The notes under the pieces were generated by a model. It had not been told where the DNA came from, did no database searches, and saw only the letters and a program-made list of their open reading frames with translations. From Myxococcales bacterium (GTDB lineage Bacteria > Myxococcota_A > UBA9160 > JALSIO01), in NCBI GenBank assembly GCA_026989995.1, contig JALSIO010000601.1, forward strand, positions 1-13,489: a stretch of 13,489 nucleotides of DNA. The letters run 5' to 3'. The position numbers and the translations under genes were made by a program. Shown here one piece after another: positions 6,249 to 13,316 of this stretch; position 1 is the stretch's first letter, and the number at the start of each line of letters is the position of its first letter.

Positions 6249-8473
6249 GGCCGCAGCTCCGCCGGGCTCCCGCCCGGCGACCGGCCGACTGCGGCGCGCA
6301 GCGGGGCGATCTCGAGCTCGTGGCGGGCGAGGGAGGCGAAGCGCCCGCCCTCCTCGAGTCCGGCTGCGCGCTCGAGCGCCGTGCGGCGCTCGTCGGGATC
6401 CGGACTGAGGCTTCCGAGCCAGTAGGTGGCCTCGGCGAGCCGGAACCCGTCCGGAAGGAAATCCGCTGCCAGCCGGTAGAGGGCGAGGGCGGGCTCCGGC
6501 TCGCCGGCGCGGCGGAAGAGCTCCGCGGTGAGCAGCGCCGCCTCCCCGAGGTCGCCCCCGCCGGTTTCCGCCGTCGCGTCGTCGAGGGCGAGAAAGGCGT
6601 CGTGGAGCAGGCGCCGGTCCTCCTCTCCCCCTTTTCGTCGGGAGGCCACCCGGGCGAGGGCCAGCAGGCCCCGGACGCGATCCCGTCCGTGGAGGGACCC
6701 CCCCCGGAGCGCCGCGACGAGCGGCTCCCGCGCCCGCTCGAGCCGGCCGGCCTCGAGCTCCACCTCGCCGAGCAGGAGCCGCCAGGGGGCGAGGTTCGGA
6801 CCACCCTGCCGCAGGTAGGCCCGTGCAGCCGTGCGGGCCACCTCGAGGTCGCCGGCCTCGAAGGCCGCCCGCGCCATGGGCATCACGACCGCGCGCGCCC
6901 CCTCGAGCCCCAGGGAGGCGGCCACGCTCCGGTAGACCTCGAGGGCGACCTCGAGAAGCCCGATCTCGGCGTAGCACTCCCCGAGGCGGACGAGCGGCGC
7001 CGGCTCCGACGCCGCACCGATCAGCAGCCGGCGGCGCCCCCCGACCCGCATCACGAAGGTCCGGCAGCGCTTCGTCTCTACCACGTCCGGCGCGAGCGCC
7101 CGGAGCAGCGCGTCGATCCGCGCGCGGATCCCCGGCGCCAGCGCGTCCGGCGGCTCCTGCACGAGGAGCCGGCCGGCCACGTCGAGCGCCTCGTCGAACT
7201 CGCCGCGTTCCAGAAGCGCGCCGAGCAGGACGCTACGGCCGTACGTCGCGAGCAGGGGATCGGGTGCCAGGGCCGCGGCGCGCAGGTCCGCGAGCAGCTC
7301 CCCCGGATCGCGGGGCGAGACCCCGAGATCCGCCATCCGCACCGAGGCCAGCATCCGCACCGTGCGCGGGAGCTCCTCGTCGCCCTCGATCGCGAGCAGC
7401 AGATCCCGGGCCCGCACCGCCTGCCCGCTCGCGGCCCAGAGGTCGGCCTGGCGGATCCTCCCCGCGGCCACGAGCTCCGGCGGCCCGCCCGTGCGGTCGA
7501 GGCGGGTGAGCCACGGAAGCGCCTTCGGCGCCGCCCCGGCTGCGATGGCAGCTTCCGCGGTGCGCATCAGCCACACCGGATCGACGCCGCGGAGCTCGGC
7601 GAGCCGGCCGACGGCCTCCGGATAGCGCGCGAAGGCCGCGGCCCGATCCCCGTGATCGAAGGCCGCGTCGGCGAGCCGCAGGGCGGCGCCCACGGCGACC
7701 TCCGGCTGGCGGGTGTCGACGAGCTCCGCGAAGCGCGCCGCCGCACCTGCCTCGTCGCCGCCGAGGTAGCGGGCCTCGGCCCGCAGGAATGCGACCCGGC
7801 GCTCGAGCGCAGGGGGGAGCGGGCCGCCCTCCCGGGCGGCGCGCGCCGCGTGGGCCGCGGCCTCCGGGCCGAAGCCGAGCAGGAGTTCGACCCGCGACGC
7901 CTCGAGCCGCGCGCACACCCGCGCAGACGCGGGCGCCTCCCCGGCCAGTGCCCGCCGGAGCGCGGCGCGCGCCGCCCGGAGCCCCGCGCGATCGCGGGTG
8001 GTGCGCGCCAGGAGGATGGCCCGGAGCACCTCGCCTCCGGCGAGGTCCGAGGCGCCCGGATGGTCCAGGCCGGAGAGGGCCTCGAGCGCGTCGCCCGGCC
8101 GCCCCGCCGCTGCCGCGGACGCGATGCCCGCGAGCCCCGCCGAGAGATCGCGGGGCACGCACACGGGCAGAAGGTCGAGCGGTGGCGTCCGGAGAAGCGC
8201 GGCCCCGAGCACCCGGTCGGGCGCCGGCGGAAGCGCCGCCGCCGGCGCGCCCGTAGGGCCGGGCTCGCCGGTCCCGTCCCCCGACCGGGCGTCCCCGGCG
8301 CGGCGGGGCGCCGGGCCGGCCTCGCCCGTGGGAGCCGGCGAGGCCGGCCCTTCCACCGCGGACGCGGGCCCCGCGCTCGCCGTGGGCTGGCCGCCCGTCG
8401 GATCGGCGGCACCGGCCACGCGGCCGGAGAGCCCCGACACCGCGAGCAGGAGGGCGAGGACGGCGACCCTCAT
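6245..8473 (-). CDS. Secreted tetratricopeptide-type repeat protein of the flagellar locus
   Basis: Protein of 742 aa. It starts with a Sec signal peptide (MRVAVLALLLAVSGLSGRVAGA, likely cleavage after about residue 22), followed by a Pro/Ala/Gly-rich linker to about residue 85. The rest is an alpha-solenoid of degenerate TPR-like helix pairs, for example AALRLADAAFDHGDRAAAFARY, LVRLGECYAEIGLLEVALEVY and LLGEVELEAGRLERAREPLV. No lipobox cysteine and no second membrane helix were seen, so it is predicted periplasmic. Start ATG 8473-8471 overlaps the PilZ stop as ATGA; its own stop overlaps the next GTG. Large periplasmic TPR proteins such as PflA form part of the motor scaffold in Campylobacter; a similar role here is a guess from length, signal and location. 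No specific family was recognised. Confidence 0.8.
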   Translation of the reverse strand: MRVAVLALLLAVSGLSGRVAGAADPTGGQPTASAGPASAVEGPASPAPTGEAGPAPRRAGDARSGDGTGEPGPTGAPAAALPPAPDRVLGAALLRTPPLDLLPVCVPRDLSAGLAGIASAAAAGRPGDALEALSGLDHPGASDLAGGEVLRAILLARTTRDRAGLRAARAALRRALAGEAPASARVCARLEASRVELLLGFGPEAAAHAARAAREGGPLPPALERRVAFLRAEARYLGGDEAGAAARFAELVDTRQPEVAVGAALRLADAAFDHGDRAAAFARYPEAVGRLAELRGVDPVWLMRTAEAAIAAGAAPKALPWLTRLDRTGGPPELVAAGRIRQADLWAASGQAVRARDLLLAIEGDEELPRTVRMLASVRMADLGVSPRDPGELLADLRAAALAPDPLLATYGRSVLLGALLERGEFDEALDVAGRLLVQEPPDALAPGIRARIDALLRALAPDVVETKRCRTFVMRVGGRRRLLIGAASEPAPLVRLGECYAEIGLLEVALEVYRSVAASLGLEGARAVVMPMARAAFEAGDLEVARTAARAYLRQGGPNLAPWRLLLGEVELEAGRLERAREPLVAALRGGSLHGRDRVRGLLALARVASRRKGGEEDRRLLHDAFLALDDATAETGGGDLGEAALLTAELFRRAGEPEPALALYRLAADFLPDGFRLAEATYWLGSLSPDPDERRTALERAAGLEEGGRFASLARHELEIAPLRAAVGRSPGGSPAELRP

Positions 8474-9012
8474 CGCCCCTCGGCCTCGCGGCGCCGCTCC
8501 CGCCGCTGGACCGCGCTCACGTACCGCACGATCGCCTCCCGATCGAGCTCGTCGATGGCCGTGAAGGCGAGTGCGGCACGGCTGCCACCCTCCGCCGCGG
8601 GCTCGGCGCTCACCACCCGTGCGACGGCCCGGACCGGCTCGGGCGCACCACCCGGAAGCAGCATCTCGACGACGACCTCCTCGCCTGGTCGGGGGCGTCC
8701 CGACACGCGGCAGGCGAGCCCCGAGCCCGAGAGCCGCACCGAGGCCAGATCTTCCCGGCCGAGCGGCGGTTCGCCTCCGCCGACCTGCGCGAGCAGCCGG
8801 TCGAGCTTCTCCTCGATCCGCGCGAGGCGCGCCTCGAGGGGGGCGTCCACGGCCGCGAGCGTGGTTTCCCGCACACTCGCTTCGATCTCCCGGCGCAGCC
8901 GCTCGCACGCGGACGGATCCCCCCGCAGGACCCGGATCGGCAGGCAGGTCTCGATCCGGTAGTACGCGCGCCGCTCGGTGCCCTGCGGACGCGGAGCGGG
9001 ACTAGGCACCAC
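8470..9012 (-). CDS. PilZ-domain protein with helical insertion (candidate c-di-GMP effector)
   Basis: Protein of 180 aa, cytoplasmic. The PilZ N-motif RRxxxR is present as R14-R15-A-Y-Y-R19. A charged, probably coiled-coil segment (about 33-77, including LEARLARIEEKLDRLLAQVG) is inserted before the beta-barrel. The second motif, usually (D/N)xSxxG, reads R93-L-S-G-S-G98, so the acidic or Asn residue is replaced. The C-terminus is Arg-rich (VQRRERRREAEGR). The layout resembles tetrameric PilZ proteins such as XCC6012 of Xanthomonas, where long helices are inserted in the barrel. Start is uncertain between GTG 9012-9010 and 9009-9007; GGAG lies seven bases before the first. It overlaps the upstream gene by 11 bases and the TPR gene by 4. 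It may link c-di-GMP to the motor or to the activator, which is inference. Confidence 0.8.
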   Translation of the reverse strand: MVPSPAPRPQGTERRAYYRIETCLPIRVLRGDPSACERLRREIEASVRETTLAAVDAPLEARLARIEEKLDRLLAQVGGGEPPLGREDLASVRLSGSGLACRVSGRPRPGEEVVVEMLLPGGAPEPVRAVARVVSAEPAAEGGSRAALAFTAIDELDREAIVRYVSAVQRRERRREAEGR

Positions 9013-9619
9013 GACCCGTCTCCGCGCACGGAGCCGCGCGTCGCAGGGCCTCGTGCATGGCCGCCCGCAGCTCCCCCACGCGCGGCGCCACCTCGTACTC
9101 GAGGCAGTCGGCAACCCGGAGCCAGTCGTACTGCTCCTGGGCCCGGACCACGGAGTCGAGCCACGGCGCGAGTCCATCGCCGAGACTGCGCAGCCGTTCG
9201 CCCGGCGGGCCGAGGGCGATGGCGGCGCCTGAGCCGACGTAGAGGATCACACCCAGGGCATCGGCGGCGTCGGCGCACAGTTCGTTGGCCCGATCGAGGT
9301 GCCCGGCGCGGAAGAGATCCGCCGCCCGCACGAGGGCCGCCTCCACCCGCTCGCTGTACTCGGCGGCGCTCTCGAGGCTGCTGAGCGCCACCTCGGCGGC
9401 CGTGCGCGATTCGATCGCGACCTCATCGACCTGGTCGAGCGGAAAGCCCGCGAGCCGCTCCGGGTCCGGCTCCGGGATCTCGCAGGCATTCACGGCGAGG
9501 CGGGTGACCACCCGCCCGGGGCCCACCGCCTCGAGGGCGGCCCGGACCAGGGCACGCAGATCGCCGTGCTCGCTCGGGTCGGCACGGCTCTCGGCTCGGT
9601 TGTGGAGAACGCGGATCAT
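9002..9619 (-). CDS. Uncharacterised helical protein, first gene of the motility regulatory operon
   Basis: Protein of 205 aa that I do not recognise. It has no signal peptide and no membrane segment. A short N-terminal part with probable beta strands (RVVTRLAVNACEIPEPD, about 36-52) is followed by a long, mostly helical region (about 62-195) with the segment QYDWLRVADCLEYEVAPRVG (163-182), which looks conserved in character (aromatic and acidic residues). Start is ATG 9619-9617 with GGAGGAGGGG just upstream; the open frame continues to 10114, but that part runs through the promoter region and antisense to the NeuB gene. The sigma54 promoter at 9645-9660 lies directly before this start, making it the leading gene of a five-gene unit with PilZ, TPR, pseudokinase and activator. 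A cytoplasmic motility-associated role is inferred from this context alone. Confidence 0.75.
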   Translation of the reverse strand: MIRVLHNRAESRADPSEHGDLRALVRAALEAVGPGRVVTRLAVNACEIPEPDPERLAGFPLDQVDEVAIESRTAAEVALSSLESAAEYSERVEAALVRAADLFRAGHLDRANELCADAADALGVILYVGSGAAIALGPPGERLRSLGDGLAPWLDSVVRAQEQYDWLRVADCLEYEVAPRVGELRAAMHEALRRAAPCAETGRGA

Positions 9620-9644
9620 GGGCCCCTCCTCCGGCGAAGCGCGG

Positions 9645-9660
9645 AGCAAGCCCCGTGCCA
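9645..9660 (-). promoter_or_regulatory. Sigma54 promoter of the motility regulatory operon
   Basis: The minus strand reads TGGCACGGGGCTTGCT, a full match to TGGCACG-N4-TTGCW. The -24 GG is at 9659-9658 and the -12 GC at 9647-9646. Predicted start is about 9635, so the leader is about 15 bases and begins at the ribosome site GGAGGAGGGG. This is the same architecture as the flgB promoter. Because the sigma54 activator is the last gene of this operon, the promoter implies self-regulation. Confidence 0.87.
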
Positions 9661-9674
9661 TCGCCCCTGCCGCC

Positions 9675-9721
9675 GGGCGGGCACCCGCCCCGAACCACGC
9701 AGCGGGGCCGGAGGGGCCGGA
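9675..9721. repeat. Inverted and direct repeats between the divergent sigma54 promoters
   Basis: GGGCGGG (9675-9681) and CCCGCCC (9684-9690) form a perfect 7-bp inverted repeat with a 2-base centre. They are followed by two adjacent copies of GGGGCCGGA (9704-9712 and 9713-9721). The region lies between the -24 elements of the two divergent promoters, about 80 bases apart. It is a reasonable place for a shared activator-binding site, although G+C-rich DNA yields such repeats by chance fairly often. Confidence 0.4.
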
Positions 9722-9736
9722 AGGGACGCGGATTCG

Positions 9737-9752
9737 GGGCACGTGTCTTGCA
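9737..9752 (+). promoter_or_regulatory. Sigma54-type promoter of the nonulosonic-acid-like operon
   Basis: The plus strand reads GGGCACGTGTCTTGCA, matching TGGCACG-N4-TTGCW except for the first T. The essential GG (9738-9739) and GC (9750-9751) are in the correct 12-base register. Predicted transcription start is about 9762, leaving a leader of some 48 bases before the NeuB-family gene. It is divergent from the regulatory operon promoter and ties sugar synthesis to the flagellar activator. Confidence 0.82.
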
Positions 9753-9770
9753 CGGCGCCTGCAGCCGGGT

Positions 9771-9785
9771 GGGAAGAAGCTTCCC
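9771..9785 (+). promoter_or_regulatory. Leader hairpin before the NeuB-family gene
   Basis: GGGAAG (9771-9776), loop AAG, CTTCCC (9780-9785) would fold into a 6-bp stem in the predicted 48-base leader. Just after it, the palindrome GCTCCGGAGC (9792-9801) contains the ribosome site GGAG (9797-9800). The two elements could affect message stability or initiation; no known riboswitch pattern was recognised. Confidence 0.4.
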
Positions 9786-9809
9786 CTGGCGGCTCCGGAG
9801 CGTTGCAGC

Positions 9810-10730
9810 ATGGAAGACCGCATTGCAGACCGAAACGGCGCGGGAAGGATCTTCCCGGGTGTCCGCTTCGTCGCCGAGGTCTCGAGCAACCACCACGCCC
9901 GGCTCGATCGCTGCCTCGCCTTCGTGGACGAGGCCGCGCGGATCGGCTGCGACGCGGTGAAGTTCCAGCTCTTCCGGGTCGACGAGCTCTTCGCTCCCGA
10001 GATCCTCGCGCGGAGCCCCGACCACCGCGCCCGCCACCGATGGGAGCTCCCCGAGCGGTTCCTGCCGGCGCTCGCGGAGCGCGCCCGGGCCCGCGGCCTC
10101 GCCTTCGGCTGCACGCCCTTCTCGCTCCGGGCCGTGGAGGCGCTGCGCCCCCACGTGGACTTCCTGAAGATCGCCTCCTACGAGCTGCTCTACGAACCCC
10201 TGCTCGCCGCCTGCGCGGGCACGGGGTTGCCGGTGGTGCTCTCGACGGGGATGGCGACCGAGGCCGAGGTGCACCGTGCGGTGGAGGTGCTCGAGGGGGC
10301 CGGATGCCGCGAGCTGACGCTCCTGCACTGCGTCTCGGGCTATCCCACCCCTCCGGAGCAGGCCAACCTCTCCGCCCTCGAGGCCCTGCGGGCGATCGGC
10401 CCGCGCCACCCGGGAATGCGGCTTTCCGTGGGCCTCAGCGACCACACCACCCGACCCGGCGTCGTCCACCGGGCCGTCCACCGCTTCGGCGCCTCGCTCG
10501 TCGAGTTCCACCTCGATCTCGACGGGCGCGGCGAGGAGTTCGCCGCCGGCCACTGCTGGCTGCCCGGGCCCGCCGCGGAGCTCATCTCCGAGGTTCGCGA
10601 GGGCCTTCGGGCGGACGGAGACGGGACCAAGGCCCCGGTTCCCGTCGAGCTTCCCGATCGGGCGTGGCGGGCGGATCCCCGCGACGGCCTGCGGCCGCTG
10701 CGGGAGATCCGGGAGTCCTTCCAGCCGTGA
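9810..10730 (+). CDS. NeuB/SpsE-family sugar-acid synthase without SAF domain
   Basis: Protein of 306 aa of the family that condenses phosphoenolpyruvate with a six-carbon amino sugar to make a nine-carbon (nonulosonic) acid. Family motifs are all visible: FVAEVSSNHH (20-29), GCDAVKFQLF (46-55), CTPFS (101-105), DFLKIASYE (117-125), STGM (145-148), LLHCVSGYPTPPEQANL (171-187), VGLSDHTTRPG (207-217) and VEFHLDLD (231-238). Most NeuB and PseI proteins are near 340-350 aa and end in an antifreeze-like SAF domain; this one stops after WRADPRDGLRPLREIRESF, so that domain is missing. ATG 9810 has GGAG nine bases upstream. It is the first gene of the plus-strand operon. Substrate cannot be read from sequence: sialic, pseudaminic, legionaminic or a variant are possible. 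Confidence 0.9.
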   Translation: MEDRIADRNGAGRIFPGVRFVAEVSSNHHARLDRCLAFVDEAARIGCDAVKFQLFRVDELFAPEILARSPDHRARHRWELPERFLPALAERARARGLAFGCTPFSLRAVEALRPHVDFLKIASYELLYEPLLAACAGTGLPVVLSTGMATEAEVHRAVEVLEGAGCRELTLLHCVSGYPTPPEQANLSALEALRAIGPRHPGMRLSVGLSDHTTRPGVVHRAVHRFGASLVEFHLDLDGRGEEFAAGHCWLPGPAAELISEVREGLRADGDGTKAPVPVELPDRAWRADPRDGLRPLREIRESFQP

Positions 10731-11779
10731 CCCCGCCGGCACGAGCATCCGAGCTCCGGGTCGTGACCTCCGGCGGTGCCGCCGAGGGATTCGGGCACGT
10801 GGCCCGCTGCGCCGAGGTCGTGCAGGCGGCGCGGGCCCACGGCGCCCGGGTCGCCGTGTCCTTCGCCGGGGACGACGCGGCCCGTGCACTGCTCGAGCGG
10901 GGTTGCGGCGCTCCACCGGTTGCGATCGATCCGTGGGGGTCCCGCGGGATCGCGCCCGGTGAGCCCGCGGCGGTGCTCGTCGACACGCCGCGGCCGGTGC
11001 GCCGCATCGTGGAGGAGGCCCTCCGGCGGGGTGTACCCACCGTGGTCCTCGACCGGCTCGACTTCCTGGAGGAGGCCACGCTCACCGTGCTTCCGGTCGC
11101 CCACGGGCCCCGGATCCGCCACCCGCGGCTTCGCCAGGGCCCCGCGTGGTGCATCCTCCCCCGCGAGGTCCTCGCCGCCGGGCCCCCGGCAGACCCGGCC
11201 GCCCGCGACGCCCTCCTGCTCACCCTCGGCGGCGCGGATCCCGGCGGGCAGACCGGCCCCCTGGCCACGTGGCTCGCCGCGGAGCTCTCCCGGCGGGCAC
11301 CGGCCCTCGCCTCCCTCGAGCGCCACGCCATCGTGCCCGCCTCGCGGCTCGGCGACGCGGCGCTGCAGGATGCCCTCGAGGAGGCGGGGTTCCGGGTCCA
11401 CGGGCCGCTCTCGCGCCCGGCCTTCGTCGGCCTGGCCGCGCGCTGCGCGGTGGCGGTCTGCGGCTTCGGCGTGGCGACCTACGAGCTCGCCCGGCTCGGC
11501 GTGCCGGCCCTCCACCGGGTCCATCGATCCGCGGATGCCGCCGCCGCGCGCCGGCTCGAGGCCCTGGGACTCGGAATCTACGCCGGAGGCGCCGGAGAGC
11601 GCGGCCCGGAGCCCCTGGCCCGGGCGCTCGAGCGGGCCGGCGACCCGGCCTGGCTGCGGCGCGCCGCCCTGAGCGGCCGCAGCCTGCTGGCCCCTGCCGA
11701 CGGAGCGCGCCGCCTCGCTGCCCTCCTGCTCTCCCACACCCTCACCCCGAGCACCGAGGAGGCCCCGTGCCGCGCGTGA
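10727..11779 (+). CDS. PseG/SpsG-like nucleotide-sugar hydrolase or glycosyltransferase
   Basis: Protein of 350 aa with a GT-B-like fold pattern. PseG removes UDP from 2,4-diacetamido-trideoxy-altrose to release the sugar used by PseI; SpsG is a spore-coat relative. The N-terminal glycine loop is GFGHVARCAE (21-30), with H24 at the position of the catalytic His of PseG. The C-terminal half has LLLTLGGADPGGQT (163-176) and VCGFGVATYELARLGVPAL (244-262), typical of the family. The segment after the first domain (VLVDTPRPVRRIVEEAL) departs from the usual Asp-His/Tyr pattern, so it is a divergent member. Start GTG 10727 overlaps the NeuB stop as GTGA; its 3' end overlaps the cytidylyltransferase by 13 bases. 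Confidence 0.78.
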   Translation: MTPPARASELRVVTSGGAAEGFGHVARCAEVVQAARAHGARVAVSFAGDDAARALLERGCGAPPVAIDPWGSRGIAPGEPAAVLVDTPRPVRRIVEEALRRGVPTVVLDRLDFLEEATLTVLPVAHGPRIRHPRLRQGPAWCILPREVLAAGPPADPAARDALLLTLGGADPGGQTGPLATWLAAELSRRAPALASLERHAIVPASRLGDAALQDALEEAGFRVHGPLSRPAFVGLAARCAVAVCGFGVATYELARLGVPALHRVHRSADAAAARRLEALGLGIYAGGAGERGPEPLARALERAGDPAWLRRAALSGRSLLAPADGARRLAALLLSHTLTPSTEEAPCRA

Positions 11780-12516
11780 TCGGTATCGTCCAGGCGCGAC
11801 TCTCGAGCCGACGGCTCCCGGCCAAGATCCTCGCCCCGATTTTCGATCGCCCCCTGCTCGCCGTCCTCCTCGAACGGCTCCGCGGCGCGCGGGTGGACGA
11901 GTGGTGGGTCGCCACCAGCAGCCGCCCGGAGGACTGCGTGACCGAGGTCTGGGCCCGCGAGCTCGGGTGCCGGGTCCACCGCGGCCCGCTCGACGACGTG
12001 CTCGCCCGGTTCACCGCCATCATCCGCGAGCGCGAACCCGACTGGGTGGTCCGGGTGACCGCCGACAACCCCTTCGTCGACGGCGAGATCGTGAACCGCC
12101 TGATCGAGGAGATCCCGGGGCTCGACCCCGAGGCCACCGTGGTCGGTGCCGACGCCTCGGACCGGACCTGGCCGCTCGGCTACGTGCCCCAGCTCGCCCG
12201 CGCCGACGCGGTGCTGTGCGCCGAGCGCGAGATCCCGCCCGACCAGCCCTTCCACCGCGCCCACGTGCTCACCTGGCTCGGCGCGACGGGGGGGCATCGG
12301 CACCTGCGGCCTCCACCCGGGACACCGCGGCGCGGCGGCTGGCGGTGGACCGTCGACACCTTGCTGGACCTCGAGATGGCCCGACACGCCTTCGCGGTCT
12401 TCGGCGACCGCTGGCGGGAGATCGGCTACGCCGACATGGTCGCGGCCCTCGACCGGCACCCCGAGATCCCGCGCATCAACCGGCAGGTGCGCCAGAAGTC
12501 CCCGGAGGAGGGATGA
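11767..12516 (+). CDS. SpsF-like cytidylyltransferase of the CMP-sugar synthase family
   Basis: Protein of 249 aa that likely activates the sugar acid with CTP to a CMP-sugar for transfer. The nucleotide-binding start is VIGIVQARLSSRRLPAKIL (4-22), matching the SpsF/NeuA pattern of Gln-Ala-Arg then Arg-Leu-Pro-x-Lys. Further motifs: WWVATSSRPED (46-56), HRGPLDDVLARF (71-82), VVRVTADNPFVDGEIVNRLI (94-113) with the metal-binding Asp, and RWTVDTLLDLEMA (193-205). Start is GTG 11767 with GGAGG four to five bases upstream; the frame is open further upstream only as a shadow of the previous gene. It ends overlapping the SDR start as ATGA. NeuB, PseG-like and this enzyme parallel SpsE, SpsG and SpsF. 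Confidence 0.85.
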   Translation: MPRVIGIVQARLSSRRLPAKILAPIFDRPLLAVLLERLRGARVDEWWVATSSRPEDCVTEVWARELGCRVHRGPLDDVLARFTAIIREREPDWVVRVTADNPFVDGEIVNRLIEEIPGLDPEATVVGADASDRTWPLGYVPQLARADAVLCAEREIPPDQPFHRAHVLTWLGATGGHRHLRPPPGTPRRGGWRWTVDTLLDLEMARHAFAVFGDRWREIGYADMVAALDRHPEIPRINRQVRQKSPEEG

Positions 12517-13316
12517 CGGCTTCCACCGACGGGCAGCTCGGCCTCGCCGGCCGCGGCGTGGTGGTGCTCGGCGCGAGCGGCCACCTCGGCAGCGCGGCCG
12601 TCCGCGCCCTCGCCCGGGCCGGCGCGGTGGTGGTCGCCTCGGCCCGCAAGCGCGATCCCCTCGAGCGGCTCGTCCGCTCGGTTCGCGAGGCGGTCCCGGG
12701 TGCGGCGGTGTGCGTGCAGCCCGCGGACCTCGGCGAAGCCGCCGAGGTGGAAGCGGCCTTCGACCGGGCCGAGCAGGAGGCGGGCACGCTCCACGGCCTG
12801 CTCTGCCTCGCGGGAGCCCCCCTCGACGCGCCGGGTCCGCGGTCCGACCCGGAACGGCTCGCGACGGCGTTCGTGCGCGGCGTGGCGGACGTGATCCTCG
12901 CGAGCCAGGCCGCCGCCGAACGCATGCGGCGGCACCGGTCGGGCTCCATCGTGCTCGTGGGCTCGATCTACGGGCTCGTGTCGCCCGATCCGCGGCTCTA
13001 CGAGAGCGCACCCGAGCTCGAGAGCCCCCCGGGCTACGGCGCCGCGAAGGCGGGGCTGGCCCAGTACGCCCGCTACGCGGCCTGCCGCCTGGGCCCGCTC
13101 GGCATCCGCGTCAACGCCCTCAGCCCGGGGCCCTTCCCGCGCCCGGAGGTTCGCAGGGCCGGTGCCTTCGCCGACGCCCTCGCTGCCCGCACCGCGCTCC
13201 GGCGCGTCGGGGAGCCCGAGGAGTTCGCCGGTGCCGCGCTCTTCCTGCTCTCCGACCTCTCCCGCTACGTGACAGGGCACAACCTCGTGGTCGACGGGGG
13301 CTTCACGGCGTGGTGA
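12513..13316 (+). CDS. Short-chain dehydrogenase/reductase, PtmA-like
   Basis: NAD(P)-dependent oxidoreductase of 267 aa with a complete classical SDR core: cofactor loop GASGHLG (20-26), catalytic serine S151 in IVLVGSIYG, and Y175-G-A-A-K179. The usual Asn-Ala-Gly motif is CLAGAP (98-103). The C-terminus is RYVTGHNLVVDGGFTAW, as expected. The segment SIYGLVSPDPRLYES (151-165) is typical of SDRs in flagellin-sugar clusters, such as PtmA of Campylobacter. ATG 12513 overlaps the previous stop (ATGA) with GGAGGAGG upstream. The substrate is unknown; a role in making or trimming the sugar precursor is inferred from the operon. Confidence 0.88.
   Translation: MTASTDGQLGLAGRGVVVLGASGHLGSAAVRALARAGAVVVASARKRDPLERLVRSVREAVPGAAVCVQPADLGEAAEVEAAFDRAEQEAGTLHGLLCLAGAPLDAPGPRSDPERLATAFVRGVADVILASQAAAERMRRHRSGSIVLVGSIYGLVSPDPRLYESAPELESPPGYGAAKAGLAQYARYAACRLGPLGIRVNALSPGPFPRPEVRRAGAFADALAARTALRRVGEPEEFAGAALFLLSDLSRYVTGHNLVVDGGFTAW

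Noticed and set aside
4009..6408. 799-aa open frame on the plus strand
   Set aside because: Runs opposite flgB and the sigma54 activator, whose Walker, GAFTGA and helix-turn-helix motifs prove the minus-strand reading.
5671..6804. N-terminal extension of the sigma54 activator frame to 6804
   Set aside because: The extra residues are a shadow of the TPR and pseudokinase genes; the receiver domain begins exactly at ATG 5670-5668.
5627..8962. 1111-aa open frame on the plus strand
   Set aside because: Antisense to the pseudokinase, TPR and PilZ genes, low-complexity composition, no ribosome site at its start and no recognisable domain.
9285..9809. N-terminal extension of the NeuB-family frame back to 9285
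   Set aside because: It crosses both divergent promoters and lies antisense to the 205-aa gene; the family N-terminus and the ribosome site fit ATG 9810.
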